A stretch of 64,000 nt of DNA. Source: Elusimicrobiota bacterium. Its GTDB lineage: Bacteria > CG03 > SLGR01 > JAFGSA01. Positions within the stretch are counted from its first letter, which is position 1, and every line of letters begins with the position of its first letter. Where the stretch lies: positions 20,128-84,127 of the forward strand of contig JAFGSA010000053.1 of the NCBI GenBank assembly GCA_016934855.1, given 5' to 3'. The notes under the pieces were generated by a model, which made no database searches, had not been told where the DNA came from, and saw only the letters and a program-made list of their open reading frames with translations. A program made the translations under genes and the position numbers. Positions 45,287 to 52,852 of this stretch are shown in pieces.

Positions 45287-47024
45287 GGTTCCCGGGAAGA
45301 ACATCGTATACCGGGGGGTACCGGTGACACCCGGTATCGCTATAGGGCGGGCATATATACTGAAGCCGCTCGATCTCGATGCGGTATCGGAGAACAAGTT
45401 CCCCCTGGATGACGTGAACAAGGAGCGGGAGAGGTTCTGGAATGCGATAAATAACACGCGCGAACAGCTGATCGACATTCGTAAACGGGTATCGGAAGCT
45501 ACGGGAAAAGAAGCAGGTGATATCTTTTCGGCGCATATCAAGTTCATAGAAGACAAGACTTTCATAGATGAGATAATAGAGGCATTATCAGAGGAAGAAG
45601 TGAATATAGAGTATATAATAGCAAGGCAGATAAAAAACATAGAGAACAGCCTGGAGAGCATCGGCGATACGAACGATCATATACGGGAGAGCTTCATCGA
45701 TATACAGGACGTCTATCACAGGCTCCTGAGGAACCTGATGGGTATAGAGCATATCAGGGTGAATCCGCAGAAGAAGCTGGGGAGCCCTGTCGTGGTGATA
45801 GCAGAGAAGCTGATCCCATCGGATATAGCACTCTTTGATCCGGGGTATATCCTGGGGCTGATTATAGAATACGGGAGCAGGACTTCACACGTAGTAATAA
45901 TATCCAGGTCCCTTAACGTGCCCACGGTTATAAGGGTGCCCGGTGCAAGTTCTGTCATAAAATCCGGAGACAAACTGATAATAGACGGTTACAGCGGGGC
46001 TGTTTATGTAAATCCTGACGAAAAGGCTGCTGCGAAGTATGAAAAAAAGAAAGAAACGGAAAAAAATGCAGTTGTCCATATGAAATCCCGGGACTATGAT
46101 ATCGGCAGGTGCGAGACGAAAGACGGCAGGTATATCAGGCTCATGGCGAACGTCTCTAATATAAATGACCTTGACAAGGCATGCGTAAACGGTGCTGAAG
46201 GGATAGGGCTCGTCAGGAGCGAGATATATTACATGTCATCAGACAGGATCCCGGATGACGATACTGAAACAGCGTTCTACCGCACGCTTTTAGAAAGGAT
46301 GCCCGGGTATGATGTGACAGTCAGGCTGCTTGACCTCGGAGCCGACAAGATGCCTTCGTACCTGTCAAGAGCGACTGAAAAATATTCCCCGCTTGGGATA
46401 AGGGGGATAAGATATCTGCTGAGGAACCGCGGCCTGTTCGAGAAACAGGTAAGATGTATCATAAAAGCCTCTGTTGTGGGGCGGCCCAGGATACTGATAC
46501 CTTTTGTGACTACGCTTGAAGACCTGGAGCAGGCCCGGGCTGTCATAGACTCGCTCATATCGCGGCTCTCTCCGGGCATGAAGATACCAGTGGGGATAAT
46601 GGTGGAGATCCCCTCGGTCGCGCTATCCCTGGAGAAATACATGGTCCTGGCGGATTTCATCAGTATCGGAACGAATGACCTGGCGCAATATGTTTTTGCC
46701 GCAAGCAGGGAAGAGCCGGAAGCGGAAAGTTACCATCAGCCTCTTCATCCGGTGATTTTGAATATAATAAAGAACGCGGTACTATGTGCGGAAAAGTATG
46801 GCAGGGAGATATCGGTCTGCGGAGAAATAGGGGGCGATCCGTCTGCGTCGTGCCTTTTGGCCGGGCTGGGCATAACGAACCTGTCTGTACAGCCCGGCTA
46901 CATATCTGCCGTAAAAAAAGAACTTAAAAGAAGAAGTTACGGGGATCTGAAGGAGCTCGGGAAGACTGCTCTGGTCCTTGACAGGACAGGCGATGTAATG
47001 GAATTGCTGAAAAAGGACAGATGA
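45279..47024 (+). CDS. ptsI: PTS Enzyme I (phosphoenolpyruvate-protein phosphotransferase)
   Basis: 581 residues, normal for Enzyme I. It takes phosphate from PEP onto His204 (SRTSHVVIISR) and passes it to HPr. The N-terminal HPr-binding helices precede this, and the C-terminal PEP-binding barrel has GAEGIGLVRSEI, RLLDLGADK and the catalytic-Cys region SVCGEIGGD. The GG before RTSH is replaced by YGS, a mild change. It overlaps a double-receiver gene and a REC-GGDEF gene, an unusual place for ptsI, which normally pairs with ptsH. No HPr or EIIBC gene is in the window; an EIIA fused to an HTH lies at 62662. Confidence 0.92.
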   Translation: MDRVPGKNIVYRGVPVTPGIAIGRAYILKPLDLDAVSENKFPLDDVNKERERFWNAINNTREQLIDIRKRVSEATGKEAGDIFSAHIKFIEDKTFIDEIIEALSEEEVNIEYIIARQIKNIENSLESIGDTNDHIRESFIDIQDVYHRLLRNLMGIEHIRVNPQKKLGSPVVVIAEKLIPSDIALFDPGYILGLIIEYGSRTSHVVIISRSLNVPTVIRVPGASSVIKSGDKLIIDGYSGAVYVNPDEKAAAKYEKKKETEKNAVVHMKSRDYDIGRCETKDGRYIRLMANVSNINDLDKACVNGAEGIGLVRSEIYYMSSDRIPDDDTETAFYRTLLERMPGYDVTVRLLDLGADKMPSYLSRATEKYSPLGIRGIRYLLRNRGLFEKQVRCIIKASVVGRPRILIPFVTTLEDLEQARAVIDSLISRLSPGMKIPVGIMVEIPSVALSLEKYMVLADFISIGTNDLAQYVFAASREEPEAESYHQPLHPVILNIIKNAVLCAEKYGREISVCGEIGGDPSASCLLAGLGITNLSVQPGYISAVKKELKRRSYGDLKELGKTALVLDRTGDVMELLKKDR

Positions 47025-47950
47025 GCAGGAACAATATATTGATCGTAGATGACGAGCCTTCCATAACAGAGCTTTTGAAAGTAAACCTCGAGAACGCTGG
47101 ATACGGGGTATTTATAGCTTATAACGGAGAACAGGCGCTCAGGATCATAGAAGCAGTAATACCCGAGCTTGTCATACTCGATATAATGCTTCCGGGAATA
47201 AGCGGTTATGATATATGTTCTAAATTACGGCTTAACGACATGACCCAGCTCACGCCTCTTATAATCCTGTCCGCCAAGGGAAAAACGGAAGACAAGATCG
47301 CCGGACTAAAAATGGGTGCAGACGATTACATATCAAAGCCTTTCGATATTGACGAGCTGATAGAAAGGGTGAATACCCTTATAGGAAGGACTCAGAGAAC
47401 ACTGTCCGCGAACCCTCTGACGCATCTTCCCGGAAATGTGAGCATAGTGAATGCAGTATACAGGAAGCTTAACAATAAGGAGAAGTTCGCTTTCATGTAT
47501 ATCGATATCGATAATTTCAAGGGATATAACGATGCATACGGTTTTGAAAGCGGGGACAAGGTCATCAGGTTTACAGCCGATGTGATAAAAAATTGCGTTT
47601 CCCAGAAGGATTTCATAGGTCATATAGGCGGCGACGATTTTATCGTAGTCTGCGGTATCGGGGACGAAAGAAAGACAGCAGAACGCATAATGATATCATT
47701 CGATTCGAAAATAAAGGAATATTATAATGCAGAAGACAGAAAAAGAGGGTATATCATATCGAAAAACAGGAAAGGCGATGTTGAGCATTTCCCTTTGATG
47801 ACTGTCTCTATAGGGGTCGTGACTAACGATAAGGAAGGTATGAATCATTACGGCAAGATAGTAGAGGTCGCCGCGGAGATGAAAAAATTCGCGAAGATGA
47901 AGAAACCGTCGAAAAGCAGCGTGGAATACGACCGGAGAAAAGTATCATAG
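47021..47950 (+). CDS. Response regulator with GGDEF domain
   Basis: 309 residues. A receiver domain (1-~120) with Asp54 (VILDIMLPG) and KPFD is joined to a GGDEF-type domain. The active loop reads GGDDF (residues 203-207), a conservative variant of GGDEF that still fits diguanylate cyclase activity. The preceding metal-binding FMYIDIDNFK is intact. It would make cyclic di-GMP when phosphorylated, linking the operon to second-messenger output. Its ATG overlaps the Enzyme I stop (ATGA). Confidence 0.88.
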   Translation: MSRNNILIVDDEPSITELLKVNLENAGYGVFIAYNGEQALRIIEAVIPELVILDIMLPGISGYDICSKLRLNDMTQLTPLIILSAKGKTEDKIAGLKMGADDYISKPFDIDELIERVNTLIGRTQRTLSANPLTHLPGNVSIVNAVYRKLNNKEKFAFMYIDIDNFKGYNDAYGFESGDKVIRFTADVIKNCVSQKDFIGHIGGDDFIVVCGIGDERKTAERIMISFDSKIKEYYNAEDRKRGYIISKNRKGDVEHFPLMTVSIGVVTNDKEGMNHYGKIVEVAAEMKKFAKMKKPSKSSVEYDRRKVS

Positions 47951-47970
47951 GCCGGGATTGCGCCTGCGGC

Positions 47971-47998
47971 TTGACAAGGACAAAATAAATAATACAAT
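47971..47998 (+). promoter_or_regulatory. Promoter of nikR
   Basis: TTGACA (47971-47976) and TACAAT (47993-47998) are 16 bases apart, 33 bases before nikR. The -10 box is overlapped by a candidate NikR site. Confidence 0.55.
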
Positions 47999-48015
47999 TA
48001 TGAAAAACGTAACAC
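47989..48015 (+). promoter_or_regulatory. Candidate NikR operator at nikR
   Basis: ATAATAC-N13-GTAACAC. The right arm is a full match, and the left arm about half a match, to the GTGTTAC-N13/14-GTAACAC consensus that I recall for non-enterobacterial NikR. It overlaps the nikR -10 box, so autorepression would follow. Confidence 0.4.
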
Positions 48016-48031
48016 AAGCGATAAAGGTATC

Positions 48032-48436
48032 ATGGCAAAAATAAAACGGTTCGGCGTGTCTTTAAATGATGAGGTCCTGAAGGATTTCGATTCTCTTATC
48101 AAGAGAAAAGGGTATCCTACAAGATCCAAGGCGATTGAAGATATAATCAGGGAAGAATTGAAAAAAGAGTCACTCGTGTCCGGAAATAAAGGTACAGGAG
48201 CGATAATGCTTGTATATGACCATCATAAAAGGGAGCTGGTTGCGAAGCTGACCGATATACAGCATGACTATCATGATCTTGTAATATGCAACCAGCATAT
48301 TCATCTTGATCATCATAACTGTATGGAAGTAATAGTAATAAAAGGAAATCAGAGACAGATGCAGGAGCTCTCGGACGAGCTGGGGGCGCAGAAGGGAGTT
48401 AAATCGGCAACACTTACAATAGCATCATCTGAATAA
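48032..48436 (+). CDS. nikR: Nickel-responsive regulator NikR
   Basis: 134 residues, the usual NikR length. The ribbon-helix-helix domain (residues 1-45) starts KRFGVSLNDEVLKDFD. The ACT-like metal domain holds the square-planar nickel ligands H78, H89, H91 and C97 (QHIHLDHHNC), matching H76, H87, H89 and C95 of E. coli NikR. It senses Ni(II) and represses nickel uptake genes. The next two genes, an outer-membrane-like protein and a NicO-like permease, are its probable targets. Confidence 0.95.
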   Translation: MAKIKRFGVSLNDEVLKDFDSLIKRKGYPTRSKAIEDIIREELKKESLVSGNKGTGAIMLVYDHHKRELVAKLTDIQHDYHDLVICNQHIHLDHHNCMEVIVIKGNQRQMQELSDELGAQKGVKSATLTIASSE

Positions 48437-48454
48437 AAAAAATTTTAATAAATG

Positions 48455-48481
48455 GTGTCACGAATATAAAAATAGTGAGAT
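48455..48481 (+). promoter_or_regulatory. Candidate NikR operator before the nickel transport genes
   Basis: GTGTCAC-N13-GTGAGAT has the same 13-base spacing as the site at nikR. The left arm nearly matches the recalled consensus and the right arm is degenerate. It ends 10 bases before the GTG start at 48492. Confidence 0.35.
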
Positions 48482-48491
48482 TAGAGGAACA

Positions 48492-49169
48492 GTGAGAAGA
48501 AAATGTCTTTTTGTATGTACGGTATTAATCTTTGCCGCTTCCCTGATATATGGTGCAAGACCCCTGTCAACCGATGACGCGGGAACGGTAACGCCCGGAG
48601 CGATAGAGGCTGAATTAGGATATGAAGACATAGAAGATGACGGCAGCAGGGAGCTATCTTTATGTGTCAAACACGGATTAACAAACCGAATGGATCTGGC
48701 TGTTTCCGTCCCATATGAACTTAAACCCGAAGACGGCACCGGTTCTGCCGAGATCGGGATTAAGTTCCTTCTTTTCAATGAAAAAGGCAGGGTCCCCGCA
48801 GCTGCGTTAACTGTATCAAATGTGCTGGGCTCTTCAGAATACATGATTAATTCGGTCTTCACGAAAGATATGGGTTATGTATGCATCCATATTAATATTG
48901 GCTATGGTGCGACTGGTGACCCGGGAGAAGAAGGAGTAACATTCTGTTCTGCAGCGGCGGATATCCCCGTGGCAGTAAGGCTTTGCACAGCGGCGGAAAT
49001 AACTATGGAGGCGGATTCCGATTCTTTAACGGATGATGCGGCAGGTATATTGGCGGGATTGAATTACTTATTGAATGATTGTACAGTTATTGATGCAGGA
49101 ATAGGTATGGGAATGAGCAACGCAGCCCCCGATTCCGTTATAACGGCAGGGCTGACATACGGATTCTAG
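48492..49169 (+). CDS. Exported outer-membrane-like protein, nickel-linked
   Basis: 225 residues from a GTG with AGAGGA upstream. A signal peptide (about 1-21, ending LIYGA) precedes a mature protein with alternating beta strands ending in aromatic TYGF, the pattern of a small outer-membrane barrel. The opening ARPLSTDDAGTVTPG resembles a family of putative transporter/barrel proteins found near metal transport genes. Position between nikR and the permease suggests a metal-entry porin, but the family function is not established. Confidence 0.68.
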   Translation: MRRKCLFVCTVLIFAASLIYGARPLSTDDAGTVTPGAIEAELGYEDIEDDGSRELSLCVKHGLTNRMDLAVSVPYELKPEDGTGSAEIGIKFLLFNEKGRVPAAALTVSNVLGSSEYMINSVFTKDMGYVCIHINIGYGATGDPGEEGVTFCSAAADIPVAVRLCTAAEITMEADSDSLTDDAAGILAGLNYLLNDCTVIDAGIGMGMSNAAPDSVITAGLTYGF

Positions 49170-49184
49170 TAAAAGGAGAAGATT

Positions 49185-49826
49185 ATGCAGGATATGACAG
49201 TATTATTGGTTTCGGCGGCTTCAATAGGCTTTTTTCATACGCTCTTCGGCCCGGATCACTACCTGCCATTCATAGTCATGGGAAAAGCCAGGAAATGGAG
49301 CATGCTTAAAGTAACACTCATCACGGTTGCAGCGGGAATAGCTCATGTAGGAAGTTCCATCGTCCTGGGGCTTCTGGGCGTGGCTTTCGGCATAGCGATA
49401 AACAGCATTGAGATGTTCGAATCGGTCAGGGGGTCCGTAGCGGCGTGGATGCTTATAGCATTCGGACTGGTTTATTTTGTATGGGGCGTAAAGAGGGCGA
49501 TAAAAGGGCATGCACACGTTCACATTGACGCGGGTGAGAAGAAAGATATAACACCCTGGGTGCTCTTTACTATATTTATATTCGGGCCATGCGAGCCGCT
49601 TATACCGCTATTGATGTATCCGGCTGCAAAGCACAGCGTAACAGGTGTCATCCTGGTCTCAGCGATATTCGGCAGCATTACCGTGGCGACAATGCTGTCA
49701 ATAGTGCTTCTGTCTCTTTCCGGCATAAATATCATCAAACTCCATAAAATGGAGAGGTACGGTCATGCGTTTGCGGGAGGCATAGTTCTTTTCAGCGGCC
49801 TGGCAATACAATTCCTGGGGCTATAA
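49185..49826 (+). CDS. NicO/UreH-like nickel-cobalt permease
   Basis: 213 residues with six hydrophobic segments. The first contains FHTLFGPDHYLPF, a His-x6-His-like metal motif at the place of HxxxxDH in nickel/cobalt transporters. A His-rich loop (KGHAHVHID) follows TM3. GPCEPLIPLLMYPA lies in a later segment, as in the UreH-like sulphite-exporter/NicO relatives. Direction of transport is not obvious, but control by adjacent nikR would favour uptake. Confidence 0.8.
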   Translation: MQDMTVLLVSAASIGFFHTLFGPDHYLPFIVMGKARKWSMLKVTLITVAAGIAHVGSSIVLGLLGVAFGIAINSIEMFESVRGSVAAWMLIAFGLVYFVWGVKRAIKGHAHVHIDAGEKKDITPWVLFTIFIFGPCEPLIPLLMYPAAKHSVTGVILVSAIFGSITVATMLSIVLLSLSGINIIKLHKMERYGHAFAGGIVLFSGLAIQFLGL

Positions 49827-49840
49827 AGCATCTTCATTCA

Positions 49841-50527
49841 TTGAAGTTTGATATCCCAAACAATATAAAGGAAGCCCGGGCTTTGCAAAAAGCGCTTCTG
49901 GATGATGTATGCTGGAGGAACAGGGTCCGTAAAACAAAATACATATGCGGCTGCGACGTAAGCTACTGGCCTGCCATGAAGAGTATCAAAAAAGTACGGG
50001 CAGCCTGTGCCGTATATAAGTATCCGGAGCTTGAAGAAATAGAAGTCGCGATATATACGGAATCACCCAAAAAGACATTCCCTTACGTTCCGGGTTACCT
50101 CTCTTTCAGGGAGATACCCTTTCTTCTTAAAGCTATCGAAAAGCTGAAGTCCCCTGTGGACCTTTTCATGGTAGACGGGCAGGGAAGGGCGCATCCCAGG
50201 GGCATGGGGCTGGCTGTTCACCTGGGACTGCTCCTGAAAAAGCCCACCATAGGTTCGGCGAAGAAAAGGCTGTACGGAGCGGAAACGGAAGTCGCAGCAA
50301 AAAAAGGGTCTGTATCGTACCTTAGAGACAAGAAGGGGGACATAATAGGGGCTAAGCTCAGGACACGCGATAATGTGAAACCGGTGTACGTATCGCAGGG
50401 CTGGGGCGTGAGCCTGGAAAGGGCCGTCGAGATCGTGCTTAATTCCTGCCCTAAATACAGGCTGCCGGAGATGATAAGGGCAGCCCACAATAATGCGCAG
50501 ATTAACGGCGGGAAAATCAACAGCTGA
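49841..50527 (+). CDS. nfi: Endonuclease V (deoxyinosine-specific)
   Basis: 228 residues, the normal length. Catalytic acids are D39 (CGCDVSY), E91 (GYLSFREIP) and D112 (VDGQGRAHPRG), matching D43, E89 and D110 of the Thermotoga enzyme. A lysine in IGSAKKRLYG completes the site, and the YVPGYLSFRE wedge region is intact. It nicks DNA one base 3' of deoxyinosine. The start is TTG at 49841, as no ATG lies near the conserved N-terminus; no strong ribosome site is seen. Confidence 0.92.
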   Translation: MKFDIPNNIKEARALQKALLDDVCWRNRVRKTKYICGCDVSYWPAMKSIKKVRAACAVYKYPELEEIEVAIYTESPKKTFPYVPGYLSFREIPFLLKAIEKLKSPVDLFMVDGQGRAHPRGMGLAVHLGLLLKKPTIGSAKKRLYGAETEVAAKKGSVSYLRDKKGDIIGAKLRTRDNVKPVYVSQGWGVSLERAVEIVLNSCPKYRLPEMIRAAHNNAQINGGKINS

Positions 50528-50678
50528 ACATCAGAAAACTTCCGACCTCTTAATTTAATTATTAAAAGCAGAATTGAGGCATATCCGACAATGTAACTTC
50601 AGTATCGGTTCATTTGTCTAATAATATAGAAACAATCGTGTTTATAAGTTATAATGATAACTGATCCGAGGTAAAATA

Positions 50679-51905
50679 ATGAAAAAAACCGGTATCTTTT
50701 TTTTATCACAGGTAATATTTATCTTTGCTGCGGCTTCTGCGGAGATGTTTACGTGGACCAGTGTCCTGGAGGAAGCGCTGAAGATAAATCCGGTACTTGA
50801 AAACGCGCGCAGCACGCTGGAACTGGCGGATATATCTTATAAGAGCTCATACCTGAATTTTTTTCCCGATCTGTCAGGGAGCATGAGCATGCGCAGGTCG
50901 GATTCGGGGAGTACTTCCTACGGGATCGGCCTGAACAGCAGCCTGTCCCTGTTCAGGGGATTCAAGAACGTAAACGAGGTCAAGAGCAAAAAGGCGAACC
51001 TCACCGTTCAGGAAGCGACGTATAAAAGGAAGCTTGCGGATTTCGTGTATGACCTGAGAATGGCATATGCAGAGCTTTTAAAGACCCAGATGACGGAAGG
51101 GCTTCTCTCTGACATCCAGTCAAGAAGGAAGAACAATATGGAGCTCGTAAAGCTCCGCTACGACGCGGGAAGGGAAGACCGCGGCGCATACCTTAGGTCC
51201 GAAGCGGATTTCCTGCAGTCTGAGTATGAAATGAAGAGCGAAGAACGCAACTTCAGAATAGTCCGGGCGAAACTGCTCAAGAATATAGGTAAGGACATTT
51301 ACGGGGTGATAAGCGTCACGGGCACGTTCAAAGTGCCGGAAATAGATGAAAAACCATCCAGGGCGCTTCTTGAATCCACCCCTGATTATATAATAGCAAA
51401 ATACAGGCTTGATATATCGGAACTGGACCTCAAATCCAAGTACGGTGATTTTTATCCGAACCTGAGCGCAAGCGGCTCGGTATCGCGGTCGGGAGCGGAA
51501 TGGTTCCCTGACCAGGATTCATGGAGCGTGGGACTGTCTTTATCTTACCCGTTTTTCTCCGGCGGCAAGGACTTCTATGAGCTTAAGAGCGCGAAGCTCA
51601 ACTGGATGATAACGGAAAACGATCTTGAAAATACCGGTTACGACCTCATGTTCCAGATAGAGAGCGCGTATAACGATCTTATAGATTCTGTGGAATTCTA
51701 CAAAGTCAGGGAAAAATACTATTCGGCCCGCAAGGAACGTTCGGATATATCCCGGGAGAAATACATCAACGGCCTTATATCATACCAGGATTGGGACAGT
51801 ATAGAGAACGAATATATAAACGCGCAGAAATCTCTCCTGGACGCGGAATACAACGTATTTGCGTCGTGGGCGAAATGGCTGAAGGTCGTAGGCGAGGAGG
51901 AATAA
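50679..51905 (+). CDS. TolC family outer-membrane efflux protein (third copy)
   Basis: 408 residues, shorter than the other two TolC-like proteins. A signal peptide (about 1-22, ending AAASAE) is followed by two outer-membrane efflux repeats with long helices (residues ~30-190 and ~225-400) and strand segments such as GLSLSYPFFSG. The stop overlaps the ATG of the adaptor by one base (TAATG). It completes a tripartite MacAB-type exporter with the next two genes. A TATAAT at 50651-50656 may be its -10 box, with no convincing -35. Confidence 0.88.
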   Translation: MKKTGIFFLSQVIFIFAAASAEMFTWTSVLEEALKINPVLENARSTLELADISYKSSYLNFFPDLSGSMSMRRSDSGSTSYGIGLNSSLSLFRGFKNVNEVKSKKANLTVQEATYKRKLADFVYDLRMAYAELLKTQMTEGLLSDIQSRRKNNMELVKLRYDAGREDRGAYLRSEADFLQSEYEMKSEERNFRIVRAKLLKNIGKDIYGVISVTGTFKVPEIDEKPSRALLESTPDYIIAKYRLDISELDLKSKYGDFYPNLSASGSVSRSGAEWFPDQDSWSVGLSLSYPFFSGGKDFYELKSAKLNWMITENDLENTGYDLMFQIESAYNDLIDSVEFYKVREKYYSARKERSDISREKYINGLISYQDWDSIENEYINAQKSLLDAEYNVFASWAKWLKVVGEEE

Positions 51906-52852
51906 TGCTTAAAAAGATAATAATCGTCTGTTTGGCAATAACGATAGCGGCGCTGGCTGTCTTTAAGATAGCCGGGGGCAGAAAGAAGGAAGCGGCATCA
52001 AGGGAAGTGACTCCCGAAAGAGGGAATATATCGCTTACGGTAGAAACAAACGGTACGGTGAAACCGCGCAACCGCCTGGAGATAAAACCTCCGATAGCCG
52101 GCAGGATAGAGGATATAATGGTTACGGAAGGAAGCAGGATAACCAAGGGCGACATAGTGGCCTGGATGAGCTCCACCGAGAGGGCGGCCCTGCTCGATAC
52201 CGCAAGGGCAAAGGGAGAAAATGAACTGAAAAAATGGGAAGATGTCTATAAGCCGACTCCAATAATTGCGCCTCTTACCGGTTTCATAATAAAGAGGAAC
52301 ACAGAGCCTGGACAGACCGTCTCTTCTTCCGATGCCATACTCGTTATGGCGGATGACCTTATAGTGAAGGCGCAGGTCGATGAAACGGACATGGGGAAAC
52401 TAAAAAAGGACCAGGCCGCGGTAATAACCCTCGACGCGTATCCGGACGACAATATCCCCGGCGTGGTGGAACACATAGCTTACGAATCCGAGATAATAAA
52501 CAATGTCACGGTATACAACGTGGATATAAGGCCGCTCCAAAAGCTGAAGCTGCTCCGTTCCGGCATGAGCGCTGATATCAAAATAACGGTTGAAGAGAAG
52601 AAGAACGCGCTTCTTCTCCCTTCCTACGCTGTAAACGAAGGCAGAAGGGGCAGTACGGTTCTGGTAAAGACAGGGTACGACGAAAAGGAGCCCAGGAGAA
52701 TAAAGACCGGAATAGACAACGGGGAGATGGTGGAAATTCTGGAAGGAGTAAGCGAAGGCGATATAATCCTGGTAAGTGCGGATTACCAGGGCGAGGGGTT
52801 CAGGAGGTTCGGCGGACTGCCGGGGATGTCAAATAACAGAAGCGGCAGATGA
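51905..52852 (+). CDS. MacA-like periplasmic adaptor without helical hairpin
   Basis: 315 residues from the ATG at 51905; in-frame codons upstream lie inside the tolC gene. An N-terminal anchor (about 3-22) is followed by a lipoyl half (VEGSRITKGDIV, then APLTGFIIKRNTEPGQTV) and a beta-barrel domain. Between the lipoyl halves lie only about 30 residues (LDTARAKGENELKKWEDVYK), where MacA and AcrA have a 60-100 residue coiled-coil hairpin to contact TolC. The adaptor therefore reaches TolC by another route, or TolC extends further. It belongs to the tolC-macA-macB set. Confidence 0.85.
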   Translation: MLKKIIIVCLAITIAALAVFKIAGGRKKEAASREVTPERGNISLTVETNGTVKPRNRLEIKPPIAGRIEDIMVTEGSRITKGDIVAWMSSTERAALLDTARAKGENELKKWEDVYKPTPIIAPLTGFIIKRNTEPGQTVSSSDAILVMADDLIVKAQVDETDMGKLKKDQAAVITLDAYPDDNIPGVVEHIAYESEIINNVTVYNVDIRPLQKLKLLRSGMSADIKITVEEKKNALLLPSYAVNEGRRGSTVLVKTGYDEKEPRRIKTGIDNGEMVEILEGVSEGDIILVSADYQGEGFRRFGGLPGMSNNRSGR

